The position numbers were made by a program, and so were the translations under genes. The notes below the pieces were generated by a model. That model worked only from the letters and a program-made list of their open reading frames with translations, ran no database searches and had not been told where the DNA came from. This document shows, one piece after another, positions 24,721 through 33,405 of a stretch of 64,000 nt of DNA. The stretch's first letter is position 1, and each line of letters begins with the position of its first letter. This DNA comes from Lactobacillus sp. W8174 (GTDB lineage: Bacteria; Bacillota; Bacilli; Lactobacillales; Lactobacillaceae): positions 62,001-126,000 of the forward strand of contig NZ_JACFRN010000001.1 in assembly GCF_016100975.1 (NCBI RefSeq), written 5' to 3'.

Positions 24721-25461
24721 ATGACTTTAAAAATTGAACATTTGACTGGTGGATACATTGGTGTGCCGGTCATTAAAGATATTAACTTAGAAATTATCCC
24801 GGGAGAAGTTTTAGGGCTAATTGGACTAAATGGCGCAGGCAAATCGACGACAATTAAACATATCTTGGGGCTATTACGACCACAAAAAGGGAAAATTACT
24901 CTCAATGGCGTTGACTTAGCCGCTCAACCTACTAAGTTTAAAAGAGAAGTCGCATATATTCCCGAAACCCCAGTTTTATATTCAGAATTAACTTTGAAAG
25001 AACACCTGCAATTAACGATTCTCAGCTATCAGTTAAACGAAAAACAGGCCTGGGCAAAAGCTCATGAGTTGCTGCAGATGTTTAGGTTGGATGACAAGCT
25101 CGATTGGCTGCCAATTCACTTTTCTAAAGGTATGAAGCAAAAGGTGATGATTGTTTGTGCCTTTTTGGCAAATACAGAACTACTTGTAATTGACGAACCG
25201 TTTACTGGACTAGATCCTTTAGCAGTGGCTAGTTTAGTGCAATTAATCACAGATGCTGCTGGTCAGGGCAAAATGGTATTAATGTCAACACATATTTTAG
25301 CTAACAGTGTTCAGGCCGTTTCACGCTATGCGGTCTTAAACAACGGCAAAATTGCTTCTACTGGTACTTTGGCTGAAATTCGAATGCACTACGGCTTAAA
25401 GGAAACAGATTCATTTGATCAAATTTACCAGATTTTAAGTCAGGAGCAACAAAATGCATGA
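24721..25461 (+). CDS. ecsA: ABC transporter ATP-binding protein EcsA
   Basis: ATPase of the EcsAB exporter, 246 residues. Walker A is GLNGAGKST (about 39-47), the signature region is HFSKGMKQKV, and Walker B is LLVIDEPF, followed by the switch His in MSTHIL. In Bacillus the complex affects protein secretion, intramembrane proteolysis and competence. The start at ATG 24721 follows AGGA; an upstream in-frame ATG adds 11 basic residues before the conserved start. It overlaps ecsB by eight bases. Confidence 0.93.
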   Translation: MTLKIEHLTGGYIGVPVIKDINLEIIPGEVLGLIGLNGAGKSTTIKHILGLLRPQKGKITLNGVDLAAQPTKFKREVAYIPETPVLYSELTLKEHLQLTILSYQLNEKQAWAKAHELLQMFRLDDKLDWLPIHFSKGMKQKVMIVCAFLANTELLVIDEPFTGLDPLAVASLVQLITDAAGQGKMVLMSTHILANSVQAVSRYAVLNNGKIASTGTLAEIRMHYGLKETDSFDQIYQILSQEQQNA

Positions 25462-26650
25462 TTTGGCTAAAAGAAGGTTGCGGGAAAATTTAAGCCAATC
25501 TTTAAAATATCTAGTATTGGTTTTTAATGATTTCTTTATCTTAGCTCTGATTTTCCTTTTTGGAGCGCTTATGTTCTGGTACGCACAGGCAATGAAGACT
25601 ATGCCTGAAAGTCAGTGGTACTACCGTCCACTAGTTGGTATTTTGCTCTGGCTGCCACTTTTAATAGGGAAATTGGTAACTTTGTTAAAACCAGCTGATT
25701 TACAATTTTTATTGCCCGAAGACGAAAATTTAGCATCATATTTAAAACCAATGTTAAATTACAGTTTAATTGTACCGACAATTTGCTTGGTTTTAATGGC
25801 GGGAATTATATTTCCTTTTGCAACGATTAAGGCGAAGATTGAACCTTTAAATTATGTTTTCGCTGTTTTTGCTGTTTTTTTGGCCAAAATATTGCAACTT
25901 AAGGTTATGGAATATAATTTATATTTTAACCGTAAAATTTCCATCATAATTTTAAATATCCTTTTCCTGCTTTTGTTTGGCTTGGGAATGTTTAAACCCC
26001 AGATCATGATCATAATCGCAATCTTGCTAGCGGCTGCTGTCTTTATTTTAGTTTTGAAGCCGCAACATGCCCCACTGTTTGACTGGCAATATGCCGTGGA
26101 GCAAGAAGAAAAGCGCAAAAATGTTGTTTATAACGCTTTTAGCATGTTCACAGACGTTAAAGAAAGACAGACTAATATTAAAAGACGAAAATATTTGGAC
26201 TTTTTATTGCCTAAAAATTTATCGTCAGAAAATCCGCATAAATTTTTGTATCGCCGTTCAGTGCTTAGAAACCCAGAAAATATTAATTTAGTTTTCCGAA
26301 TGACTGCTTTTGCAGTTTTAATTTCCTGGCTGGTACAAAATTGGATTTGGGCATTATGTTTGTCATGCTTAGTAGTCTTTTTGACTATTTACCAATTGAT
26401 ACCAATGGTTGATGAATTCGATACCAATATCATGTATCGTGTTTATCCAATTGAGCGTTCCAATCGTGGCCTTGATTTAGTATCTGCATTAGCGGGAATA
26501 TTATTAGCTCAAGGGGTTATAATCAGTATTTCTTGGCTGATCACCTTACCAATTAATTTACGCTTGTTTGCGGCAATGGGATGTTTAGTTGTTTTCAGCT
26601 GGGGCGTATTAAGGTTATACTTACCTGCAAAAGTAAAGAAAAGGAAGTAG
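25454..26650 (+). CDS. ecsB: ABC transporter membrane protein EcsB
   Basis: Membrane partner of EcsA, 398 residues with several hydrophobic helices grouped as pairs, separated by a charged cytoplasmic loop around residues 210-260 (EEKRKNVVYNAFSMF, conserved in EcsB). Overlaps ecsA by eight bases; trmB starts eight bases after the stop, so all three are likely one mRNA. The cargo is not known. Confidence 0.9.
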   Translation: MHDLAKRRLRENLSQSLKYLVLVFNDFFILALIFLFGALMFWYAQAMKTMPESQWYYRPLVGILLWLPLLIGKLVTLLKPADLQFLLPEDENLASYLKPMLNYSLIVPTICLVLMAGIIFPFATIKAKIEPLNYVFAVFAVFLAKILQLKVMEYNLYFNRKISIIILNILFLLLFGLGMFKPQIMIIIAILLAAAVFILVLKPQHAPLFDWQYAVEQEEKRKNVVYNAFSMFTDVKERQTNIKRRKYLDFLLPKNLSSENPHKFLYRRSVLRNPENINLVFRMTAFAVLISWLVQNWIWALCLSCLVVFLTIYQLIPMVDEFDTNIMYRVYPIERSNRGLDLVSALAGILLAQGVIISISWLITLPINLRLFAAMGCLVVFSWGVLRLYLPAKVKKRK

Positions 26651-26658
26651 CAGAATAG

Positions 26659-27318
26659 ATGAGATTACGTAACAAGCCGTGGGCTGTAAAGCTTGTACAA
26701 GAGCATCCAGAAAGTGTGATTGATCGACCTGATCCAAGTCTGAAAATTGATTGGTCAAAGCGGTTTGCTGATATTTCAAAACCATTAGAGATAGAAGTAG
26801 GGCCCGGCAAAGGAAAGTTTATTACTACGATGGCGGAAGAGCATCCGGAAAAGAATTTTGTTGCTTTGGAATTGCAAATAACAGCAGCTGGCATGATTTT
26901 ACGGACTAAACTAGCAAAAGATTTGTCTAATTTACAAATTTTATGTGCTGATGCTGCTAATATTGATACTTTTTTTGATGCTCACAGAGCAAGTAAAATA
27001 TATTTGAATTTTAGTGATCCCTGGCCAAAAACTAGGCATGAGAAAAGGCGGTTAACTTATAAGTCTTTTTTACAAAAATATCAGACTGTTTTGCAGGAAA
27101 ACGGGCAAATAGAATTTAAAACTGACAATGCAGGACTTTTTGCTTATTCTGTGCAAAGTATGAATAATTTTGGGATGCACTTTGATTTTATGTCAGTTGA
27201 TCTTCATAATGAAAAAGATGAAATAGTCAGTGCCAATATTGAAACAGAATATGAACACAAATTTGCAGCTCAGGGCAATCCAATTTATGCTTTGCACGCA
27301 GATTTTGGGGTAAAATAA
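26659..27318 (+). CDS. trmB: tRNA (guanine-N7-)-methyltransferase
   Basis: Methylates G46 in the tRNA variable loop using S-adenosylmethionine. At 219 residues it has the family length. Motif I is EVGPGKGKF, and the conserved NFSDPWPKTRHEKRRL lies in the centre, with FKTDNAGLF after it. It follows ecsB closely and is followed by ytpP after 34 bases. Confidence 0.96.
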   Translation: MRLRNKPWAVKLVQEHPESVIDRPDPSLKIDWSKRFADISKPLEIEVGPGKGKFITTMAEEHPEKNFVALELQITAAGMILRTKLAKDLSNLQILCADAANIDTFFDAHRASKIYLNFSDPWPKTRHEKRRLTYKSFLQKYQTVLQENGQIEFKTDNAGLFAYSVQSMNNFGMHFDFMSVDLHNEKDEIVSANIETEYEHKFAAQGNPIYALHADFGVK

Positions 27319-27352
27319 TTAAATAAGAGTAAGGATTGAGAGGTTTTTCAAA

Positions 27353-27673
27353 ATGGAACAAATAAAAGAATTGAATAAAGATAAATTAGACTCGATTACT
27401 AAAAATGGACGAGTAGTTTTAGAATTTTCAGCAGGTTGGTGCCCGGATTGTCGTTTTTTAGACCCCTTCATGCCAGAAATAGAAAAAGATTTTGCCGATA
27501 GCAAATTTTATCAAATTGATCGTGATGGCTCAATTGACCTGGCTAAGGAAATGAACATCATGGGTATTCCTTCCTTTGTGGTCTACCAAGATGGTCAAGA
27601 AATTGGTAGACTAGTTAATAAGGATCGTAAAACTAAAGATGAGGTTGAAAGCTTTTTACGGTCACTTGACTAA
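27353..27673 (+). CDS. ytpP: thioredoxin-family protein YtpP
   Basis: A 106-residue thioredoxin fold with the active site WCPDC (instead of WCGPC) at about residues 29-33 and the cis-proline loop MGIPSF. It probably reduces disulfides in the cytosol; partners are unknown. Sits between trmB and ytpR, an order conserved in lactobacilli. Confidence 0.88.
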   Translation: MEQIKELNKDKLDSITKNGRVVLEFSAGWCPDCRFLDPFMPEIEKDFADSKFYQIDRDGSIDLAKEMNIMGIPSFVVYQDGQEIGRLVNKDRKTKDEVESFLRSLD

Positions 27674-27694
27674 GTGAAAGAGGATTATTGATTC

Positions 27695-28342
27695 ATGATT
27701 ACTAGTATTAATAAAAGAAGTTATCCCAATACCTTGATTGTAATTTTAGGTCAGGATAAGGGCAATAGTAAATACGATGAAAAAGTTGATATCACACGCA
27801 TTACTGATGAAGAGGGTAATGTTACCGGTTATAACTTTTTTAACGTTGATCAGCTAATTGACTACGATAAATTATCAGATGGACAAGTTAAGCTGTCAAA
27901 AGATGATTTGACTGCTTTAAATGAAAAACTGGCAGAAGTTGGTTTTACTGATAAACTTGCTTATGGCAAGCCAACACTTGTTTATGGCTATGTCAAAAGC
28001 TGTGACAAGCATCCCGATTCTGATCATTTGCACGTTACACAAGTTGATGTGGGCAATGGTGAAGAACATCAAATTGTCTGTGGTGCGCCTAACATTGCGC
28101 AGGGACAAAAAGTGGTTGTTGCTTTACCAGGTACTTTGATGCCTAATGGTCAAGTAATTTGGCCAGGTCAACTGCGTCACGTGGATTCCTATGGCATGAT
28201 TTGTTCTGCTCGTGAATTGGGACTTGAGCACGCTCCTCAAAAGCGCGGAATTATGGTGGTTCCTAATGAATTTACTGTTGGAGAAGCCTTTGATCCCGAA
28301 AAGTGTGACGAACTATTAGCAAACGGGCAGATTACTTTATAG
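27695..28342 (+). CDS. ytpR: YtpR family tRNA-binding protein
   Basis: A 215-residue protein whose C-terminal half is an EMAP/Trbp111-type tRNA-binding OB-fold (about residues 90-195: SCDKHPDSDHLHVTQVD, QIVCGAPNI, GMICSAREL). The same domain begins PheT at 58.5 kb in this window. The N-terminal domain is specific to YtpR. Its role with tRNA is not established. The last gene before a terminator. Confidence 0.9.
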   Translation: MITSINKRSYPNTLIVILGQDKGNSKYDEKVDITRITDEEGNVTGYNFFNVDQLIDYDKLSDGQVKLSKDDLTALNEKLAEVGFTDKLAYGKPTLVYGYVKSCDKHPDSDHLHVTQVDVGNGEEHQIVCGAPNIAQGQKVVVALPGTLMPNGQVIWPGQLRHVDSYGMICSARELGLEHAPQKRGIMVVPNEFTVGEAFDPEKCDELLANGQITL

Positions 28343-28349
28343 CACTGAG

Positions 28350-28380
28350 GACTTTATCAAGCTTTGGTAAGGTCTTTTTT
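28350..28380 (+). terminator. intrinsic terminator after ytpR
   Basis: GACTTTATC (28350-28358) pairs with GGTAAGGTC (28366-28374) using two G-U pairs, then six T. Confidence 0.75.
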
Positions 28381-28475
28381 GTTACGAAAAGAATGTCAAT
28401 TGCTTTAGTATTTTTTGCCATACTGCGAAAATTTGATTGCAATTTCTTGATGGTCCTGCTTTTTGGACTCAGTAA

Positions 28476-28484
28476 TGGTAAAAT
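28476..28484 (+). promoter_or_regulatory. extended -10 promoter of murC
   Basis: TGGTAAAAT carries the TGn extension before TAAAAT; the -35 (CTGCTT) is weak. The 175 bases between ytpR and murC otherwise hold only the terminator. Confidence 0.45.
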
Positions 28485-28517
28485 AAAATGCAATGATATA
28501 ATTTTGGAGTTCAGTAA

Positions 28518-29828
28518 ATGTTAGATAAAAATAAGCAAATTTGGTTTATCGGAATTAAAGGAACTGGCATGGCTTCTTTAGCTTTAGTGCTAAATGATCT
28601 AGGCTTTAATGTAGCTGGCAGCGATATTAAAAAGTATACTTTTACCCAAGAGCCGCTAAAAAAAGCTGGTATTGAAGTTAGAGAATTTAGTGCGAATAAT
28701 ATTAAGGATTCGGGACAAGTCATCGTTAAAGGAAACGCGTTTAAAGATGACAACATAGAAGTAAAAACTTGTGAAAATAAGAACATTTCCTGGCAAAGTT
28801 ATCCTGATACAGTAGAAGAAATTATCAAAATGCATACGAGCATTGGTGTTTCAGGAACTCATGGCAAAACGTCTACTACTGGCCTTTTAGCCCATGTATT
28901 AGGTGAAGCTGCACCCACTTCTTATTTAATAGGTGACGGTGAGGGCAAGGGTGTTAAGAATTCTCGCTTCTTCGTCTATGAGGCAGATGAATACCGACGT
29001 CATTTCTTAGCCTATCATCCAGACTATCAAATTATGACTAACATTGATTTTGATCATCCGGATTATTTCAAGGATCAGGCTGATTACACTTCGGCTTTTC
29101 AAACTGCAGCCAATCAAACTCAAAAAGGACTATTTGTCTGGGGTGGTAATGAAAGACTAAGAAAATTGCATTCTAATATTCCTAAATATACTTATGGTTT
29201 TGAAGATAATGATGATTTTCAAGCAGTCAATATTAAAAGAACAACAAAAGGTTCAAGCTTCACGGTCGTAAATCACGGTAAAAATATTGGTGAATTTCAA
29301 ATACATCTTTTTGGGGACCACAATATTTTAAACACAACAGCTGTGATTGCTGTTGCCTACACTGAAAAAATTCCTATAGTAGATATTAAAAAAGGTCTGC
29401 TTACGTATAAGGGAGCAAAACGGCGCTTTTCTGAAAAAGATTTCGGTGATATCAACATTATTGATGATTACGCTCATCATCCAACTGAAATGAAAGCAAC
29501 AATTCAGGCTGCACGACAAAAGTTTCCACAGAAGAAATTAGTTGTCGTTTTTCAACCACATACTTTTTCCAGAACAAAGAAATATGCTAAAGATTTTGAA
29601 AAAATATTGCGCGATGTAGACAAGGCTTATGTTACCCCGATTTATGCTTCTGCCAGGGAGGCAAGTGGAGATATTTCAAGTGATGATTTAGTTGCTAAAA
29701 TTCCTGGCTCAGAAGTAATTGATCTTGATAACATTGCAGATCTTGCTCAAAACGAGAATAGCGTAATTGTCTTTATGGGAGCTGGCGATATTCAGAAATA
29801 TGAAGATGCTTTAGAAGAGTTACTGTAA
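28518..29828 (+). CDS. murC: UDP-N-acetylmuramate--L-alanine ligase
   Basis: Adds L-alanine to UDP-MurNAc, the first peptide step of peptidoglycan precursor synthesis, with ATP. The 436 residues follow the Mur ligase plan: an N-terminal UDP-binding Rossmann domain (GIKGTGMASLA), the ATP loop GTHGKTSTT (about 113-121), a central domain with the NIDFDHPDYF stretch, and the C-terminal domain with DDYAHHPTE and FQPHTFSR. GGAG precedes the ATG. It is monocistronic with its own terminator. Confidence 0.97.
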   Translation: MLDKNKQIWFIGIKGTGMASLALVLNDLGFNVAGSDIKKYTFTQEPLKKAGIEVREFSANNIKDSGQVIVKGNAFKDDNIEVKTCENKNISWQSYPDTVEEIIKMHTSIGVSGTHGKTSTTGLLAHVLGEAAPTSYLIGDGEGKGVKNSRFFVYEADEYRRHFLAYHPDYQIMTNIDFDHPDYFKDQADYTSAFQTAANQTQKGLFVWGGNERLRKLHSNIPKYTYGFEDNDDFQAVNIKRTTKGSSFTVVNHGKNIGEFQIHLFGDHNILNTTAVIAVAYTEKIPIVDIKKGLLTYKGAKRRFSEKDFGDINIIDDYAHHPTEMKATIQAARQKFPQKKLVVVFQPHTFSRTKKYAKDFEKILRDVDKAYVTPIYASAREASGDISSDDLVAKIPGSEVIDLDNIADLAQNENSVIVFMGAGDIQKYEDALEELL

Positions 29829-29840
29829 TTTAATTTTTTA

Positions 29841-29872
29841 GCTTTACTAGAATTCTAGTAAGGCTATTTTTG
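29841..29872 (+). terminator. intrinsic terminator after murC
   Basis: A near-perfect 26-base inverted repeat centred on GAATTC (29841-29866) with one G-U pair, then a T-run. Confidence 0.8.
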
Positions 29873-29919
29873 TGCCCAAAATTTGTATTCTTTTTGAAAA
29901 TATTTGAAATATTATTAAA

Positions 29920-29957
29920 ATTAATGAAAAATAATGGTTGATTAATGAAAAATAATG
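29920..29957. repeat. 17-base direct repeat, probable operator pair
   Basis: ATTAATGAAAAATAATG occurs at 29920-29936 and again, identically, at 29941-29957, 21 bases apart (two helical turns). The second copy fills the spacer of the promoter at 29938-29966 and the first abuts its -35 box. The candidate binder is the DeoR-type protein encoded at 32424-33161. Confidence 0.6.
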
Positions 29958-29966
29958 AAATATAAT
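29938..29966 (+). promoter_or_regulatory. promoter of the isomerase-EIIBC unit
   Basis: TTGATT (29938-29943), a 17-base spacer, and a perfect TATAAT (29961-29966). Confidence 0.75.
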
Positions 29967-29971
29967 AAAAA

Positions 29972-29985
29972 TGTAAACGATAACA
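29972..29985 (+). promoter_or_regulatory. cre (CcpA) site
   Basis: TGTAAACGATAACA fits the cre consensus TGWNANCGNTNWCA at every position. It covers the expected transcription start, so CcpA should repress this sugar locus when glucose is present. Confidence 0.8.
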
Positions 29986-30002
29986 AATGAAAAGAGGACG
30001 AA

Positions 30003-30944
30003 ATGATGAAAGAGATAAAAACAGCAACAAGGTTAAATGCATACCTGCCACATTATGATAATAAGATTGATAAGGTTTTTGGTGAACTGAAAAAAGTTGG
30101 AATTAATTATGTAGATATTAATTTTCCCCAACAGACTATTGGAATTCCGGCACGAGACATGAAGAAAATGTTAGACGAAAATGGTTTGCGTCCTAACGGA
30201 ATGGAAATGAGATTTGAAGGTCATTATCTTAACGGAGATCTCGGAAATTTAAACGATAAAATCTATCAGGATGCAATTGAAATGTGTAAACAAGCAGTAG
30301 ATTATTGCCGAGAAATTGGTGGATCAATGATTAATATCTGGAGTGCTCATGATGGTTTTGACTACAGCTTTCAAATTGATTATTTAAAAGTTTGGCATAG
30401 GATTGTCCAAGCTTGTCAAGAAATTGCTGATTATGCTCCTGATATTAAATTTAGTATTGAATATAAACCCTATGAGCCTCGTGCCTATGCTTTCGTAGAC
30501 AGTATGGGAACCTTAGGAATGATTTTAAAAGATATCAACCGTAAAAACTTCGGTGTGCTTTTAGATTATTGTCACATGCTAATGAAACATGAAAATCCGG
30601 CCATGGGATCTGAAATTTTTGCTAGTCGTGGCGAGTTATTTGGGGTTCATATTAATGACGGCTATGGCGTCCATGATGATGGTTTAATGGTCGGCACTGT
30701 CACTCCATTTAAAACCTTAGAATTTCTTTATTATATGAAAAAGTATCACTTTGATGGCATGTATTATTTTGATACAGCACCGGTAATAGAAGATCCTAGT
30801 CAAGAAACCCGTAAGAATATCGAGATGTTGAAATACCTTTTAAATCTCCTTGACCGAGTAGGCATGGAGAAAATAGATAAAGTGATTAATGAGAATGATG
30901 CAATTAGAGCAAGAGATCTATTGTTAGATTTTATAAAAAAATAA
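30003..30944 (+). CDS. sugar phosphate isomerase/epimerase-like TIM-barrel protein
   Basis: A 313-residue protein of the xylose-isomerase-like / AP endonuclease 2 TIM-barrel superfamily. Acidic and histidine residues expected for a divalent-metal site occur in EYKPYEP, LLDYCHML, GVHINDGYG and the C-terminal YYFDTAP. Members epimerise or isomerise ketoses or their phosphates; the exact reaction here is not identifiable. It is first in a unit with a PTS EIIBC, so it probably acts on the imported sugar phosphate. A second ATG at 30006 is equally possible. Expression is likely under CcpA and the DeoR-type regulator. Confidence 0.8.
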   Translation: MMKEIKTATRLNAYLPHYDNKIDKVFGELKKVGINYVDINFPQQTIGIPARDMKKMLDENGLRPNGMEMRFEGHYLNGDLGNLNDKIYQDAIEMCKQAVDYCREIGGSMINIWSAHDGFDYSFQIDYLKVWHRIVQACQEIADYAPDIKFSIEYKPYEPRAYAFVDSMGTLGMILKDINRKNFGVLLDYCHMLMKHENPAMGSEIFASRGELFGVHINDGYGVHDDGLMVGTVTPFKTLEFLYYMKKYHFDGMYYFDTAPVIEDPSQETRKNIEMLKYLLNLLDRVGMEKIDKVINENDAIRARDLLLDFIKK

Positions 30945-30983
30945 CCACTTTAATTTAGAAATTGTTTTTTTGGAGGCAAAAAA

Positions 30984-32357
30984 ATGGATTACAGAGAAAC
31001 AGCACGAGATATTTTGGATGCCGTTGGCGGACCAAGTAATATATCCAATATGACACATTGTGCAACTAGGTTAAGATTAAATTTAAAAAATGAAAATATT
31101 GATGATGCCAAAGTGAAGGCAGTAGATGGCGTAATTAATGTTTCAAAGGGCGGTGGTCAATATCAGGTATTAATTGGACTTGAAGTACCGAAAGTATTTG
31201 ATGAATTTGAAAAGCTTGTCAATGGTAGTACTGATAATGAAGTTAGTACGCAAATCAAACCTCATGGATTTAAAGGATATGTCAATGCCTTATTTGCGGC
31301 AATTGCAGGTATTTTTTCACCACTGCTTCCCGCTCTTGCAGGGTCGGGAATTTTATATGGCTTACTTTTGTTCTGCAGCCAAGTAGGCTGGATAAGTCAG
31401 AAAAGCGGTACTTTTGTCATCTTGACTGCAGCCTCAAAAGCCGTATTTTACTTTTTGCCCATTCTGTTAGCTTTTTCGGCTGCACGAAGATTTAAAGTCA
31501 GCCCTTACATTGCTGCACTAATCGCTGGCGCACTTTTATATCCAGATTTCATTCAATTAATGGGTACCCATGGAAATGGTGCAATGACTTCATTCTTGGG
31601 TATTCCAGTTGTTTTAATGAATTACAATTCAACAGTAGTTCCAATTTTAATTTCTATCTGGGCTTATTCATATTTGTATAAGTGGTTAGATAAACACGTC
31701 AGTAAAGATTTGGAGCTTGTGGTTGTGCCACTTGTTTGTCTTTTAGTTATGGTGCCTCTGACCGTAATTGTTATCGGCCCACTCGGTGTATATGGTGGTC
31801 AATTTGTTGCAGATGTTGTTAATTGGTTAATTAAAAATGTACCACTGCTTGCTGGAGTAGTCGTTGGTGGTGGATGGAGTTTCCTTGTATCTTTTGGAAT
31901 TCATTGGGCTGTAAATCCAATAATGATTAATAATATTGCTACACAAGGCTTTGATTTTATTTGTCCATTAACCTTTGCCTGCAATTTTGGTGTTATTGGA
32001 GCTGCTATAGGAGTTTGGCTTAAAACACGTAATAAAGAGCTAAAGAGTTTTTCTTTAACTGGAGTAATAACGATTTGCCTTTCTGCAATAATAGAACCAA
32101 CATTATTTGGTTTACTGGTAAAAAACAGAAAAATATGGGCAGCACAAATGATTGCTGGTGCAGTTGGCGGAGCTTATTTAGGACTAACAAAGGTATTTAC
32201 AAACGCATTTGTTTTTGGTTCAGTAACAACTTTTCCGGCTTTTGTAGCTAAAAATAGCAATAACTTCTTAAATGCGATGATAGGATTGGGTATTTCTGTA
32301 ATTGTCGGAATCATTCTTGGCTTTATTGTTACCAAAAAAGATGAGCGTCTTGCTTAA
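30984..32357 (+). CDS. PTS system EIIBC component, glucose/beta-glucoside superfamily
   Basis: Sugar-importing phosphotransferase of 457 residues. The EIIB domain (residues 1-75) has phosphorylated Cys26 in MTHCATRLRL. A linker then leads into an EIIC domain of about ten hydrophobic segments (from about 105) with the conserved GIHWAVNPIMINN and a loop containing SAIIEPTLFG, the sugar-site motif of this superfamily. No EIIA domain is attached or encoded nearby, so phosphate must come from an EIIA elsewhere. Substrate unknown; the sequence looks closer to sucrose/trehalose/beta-glucoside-type EIIBCs than to glucose ones. Confidence 0.88.
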   Translation: MDYRETARDILDAVGGPSNISNMTHCATRLRLNLKNENIDDAKVKAVDGVINVSKGGGQYQVLIGLEVPKVFDEFEKLVNGSTDNEVSTQIKPHGFKGYVNALFAAIAGIFSPLLPALAGSGILYGLLLFCSQVGWISQKSGTFVILTAASKAVFYFLPILLAFSAARRFKVSPYIAALIAGALLYPDFIQLMGTHGNGAMTSFLGIPVVLMNYNSTVVPILISIWAYSYLYKWLDKHVSKDLELVVVPLVCLLVMVPLTVIVIGPLGVYGGQFVADVVNWLIKNVPLLAGVVVGGGWSFLVSFGIHWAVNPIMINNIATQGFDFICPLTFACNFGVIGAAIGVWLKTRNKELKSFSLTGVITICLSAIIEPTLFGLLVKNRKIWAAQMIAGAVGGAYLGLTKVFTNAFVFGSVTTFPAFVAKNSNNFLNAMIGLGISVIVGIILGFIVTKKDERLA

Positions 32358-32374
32358 AATAAAGTTAGATGGGT

Positions 32375-32380
32375 TATAAT
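32375..32380 (+). promoter_or_regulatory. -10 box of a possible separate promoter for the DeoR gene
   Basis: TATAAT (32375-32380), with TTGCTT 19 bases upstream inside the end of the EIIBC gene. It would give the regulator its own basal expression. Confidence 0.4.
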
Positions 32381-32423
32381 TAAGGAAGCAAAACACTTAT
32401 GTATATAAGGAGAAGAGAATAAA

Positions 32424-33161
32424 TTGCTTCCGATCGAAAGACAAAATCAAATCTTAAAAATTTTAGAAAACAAAAATTTGAGCAAACTGGATGAACTTCA
32501 TAACCAAATACCCAATGTATCTATTTCAACTTTGAGAAGAGATATCAAAACATTAGAAGATGAAGGAAAAATTGAGTATTTATTCGGCGGGGCTGTTAGG
32601 CTAAGTGACGGTTCTGGAGAAGTCGAATTCACAAAAAAGGAACATAAATACCAAAAAGAGAAAAAGCAAATTGCTGCTTTAGCTGCCCAAGAGATTCACG
32701 ATAGCAATGCAATATATGTGGATTCAGGTACAACATGTACTCTGTTGCTTGATAAAATAAAAAATAAACGGATCACAATTTATACTACGAATACACAAGT
32801 ATGCCATATTGTTGGTAATTTTAAAGCTGAAATAGTTTTAATAGGTGGCAATTATAACGGCGTCACTTCTTCACTTACTGGCGCATTGACTAACGATTTA
32901 CTATCCAGGCTTCGTTTTGATAAAGCATTTTTTGGAATGAATGGTGTTGACATTAATAATGGATACACAACACCACAATTTGACGAAGCAATAAAAAAAC
33001 AACTGATTGCAAAAAGAACTTCACAATCTTTTATATTAGCTGATTCTAGCAAATTTGGCGTATCTTCAAATGTTCAGGCTCTAGAATTAAAAGACGCAAT
33101 CCTAATTTCTAATGATAATGATTCTCAGATTGCTAAAGAAACAAAGATTATTTGTCCGTGA
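32424..33161 (+). CDS. DeoR-family transcriptional regulator
   Basis: A sugar-responsive repressor of 245 residues. The N-terminal helix-turn-helix (about residues 1-58) includes PNVSISTLRRDIKTLE. The C-terminal DeoR sensor domain has the sugar-phosphate loop YVDSGTT, then IGGNY and GMNGVD. Translation starts at TTG 32424 after AAGGAG; no ATG is suitably placed. It follows the EIIBC gene by 66 bases and probably controls the isomerase-EIIBC unit through the AT-rich direct repeats at 29920-29957, responding to the phosphorylated sugar. The target and effector are inferred. Confidence 0.88.
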   Translation: MLPIERQNQILKILENKNLSKLDELHNQIPNVSISTLRRDIKTLEDEGKIEYLFGGAVRLSDGSGEVEFTKKEHKYQKEKKQIAALAAQEIHDSNAIYVDSGTTCTLLLDKIKNKRITIYTTNTQVCHIVGNFKAEIVLIGGNYNGVTSSLTGALTNDLLSRLRFDKAFFGMNGVDINNGYTTPQFDEAIKKQLIAKRTSQSFILADSSKFGVSSNVQALELKDAILISNDNDSQIAKETKIICP

Positions 33162-33187
33162 CTAAAATATAAAAGTTATTTGATATA

Positions 33188-33225
33188 AAAACATCAAACT
33201 TAACAGGAGTTTGATGTTTTTGTTT
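33188..33225 (+). terminator. intrinsic terminator after the DeoR gene
   Basis: AAAACATCAAACT (33188-33200) pairs with AGTTTGATGTTTT (33208-33220), a 13-base perfect stem with a T-run. The remaining 185 bases before polA hold only a weak promoter-like TAAAAT at 33357-33362. Confidence 0.85.
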
Positions 33226-33405
33226 AAAGAAAGTTCTAAAAATCCTATACAAAAAGCGTAATAAGCGAAAAGTAAGTTGTTAATTTGAAGTTGATAAACG
33301 AAATTTAACCTGTTTGTTATAAAAACAGTATTGTGCAAGATCCGTGCAAAAACTGTTAAAATGGTAGTTGAATAAAGAAAATTGGTTTAATTGTAAGGAG
33401 ATCTA

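Noticed and set aside
26595..26894. 99-codon minus-strand open frame over ecsB/trmB
   Set aside because: Overlaps two well-supported genes and has no initiation signals.
33331..33362. TGTGCAA / CGTGCAA short repeat before polA as an SOS or other operator
   Set aside because: Too short, and it does not match the LexA box of Gram-positives; no other support.
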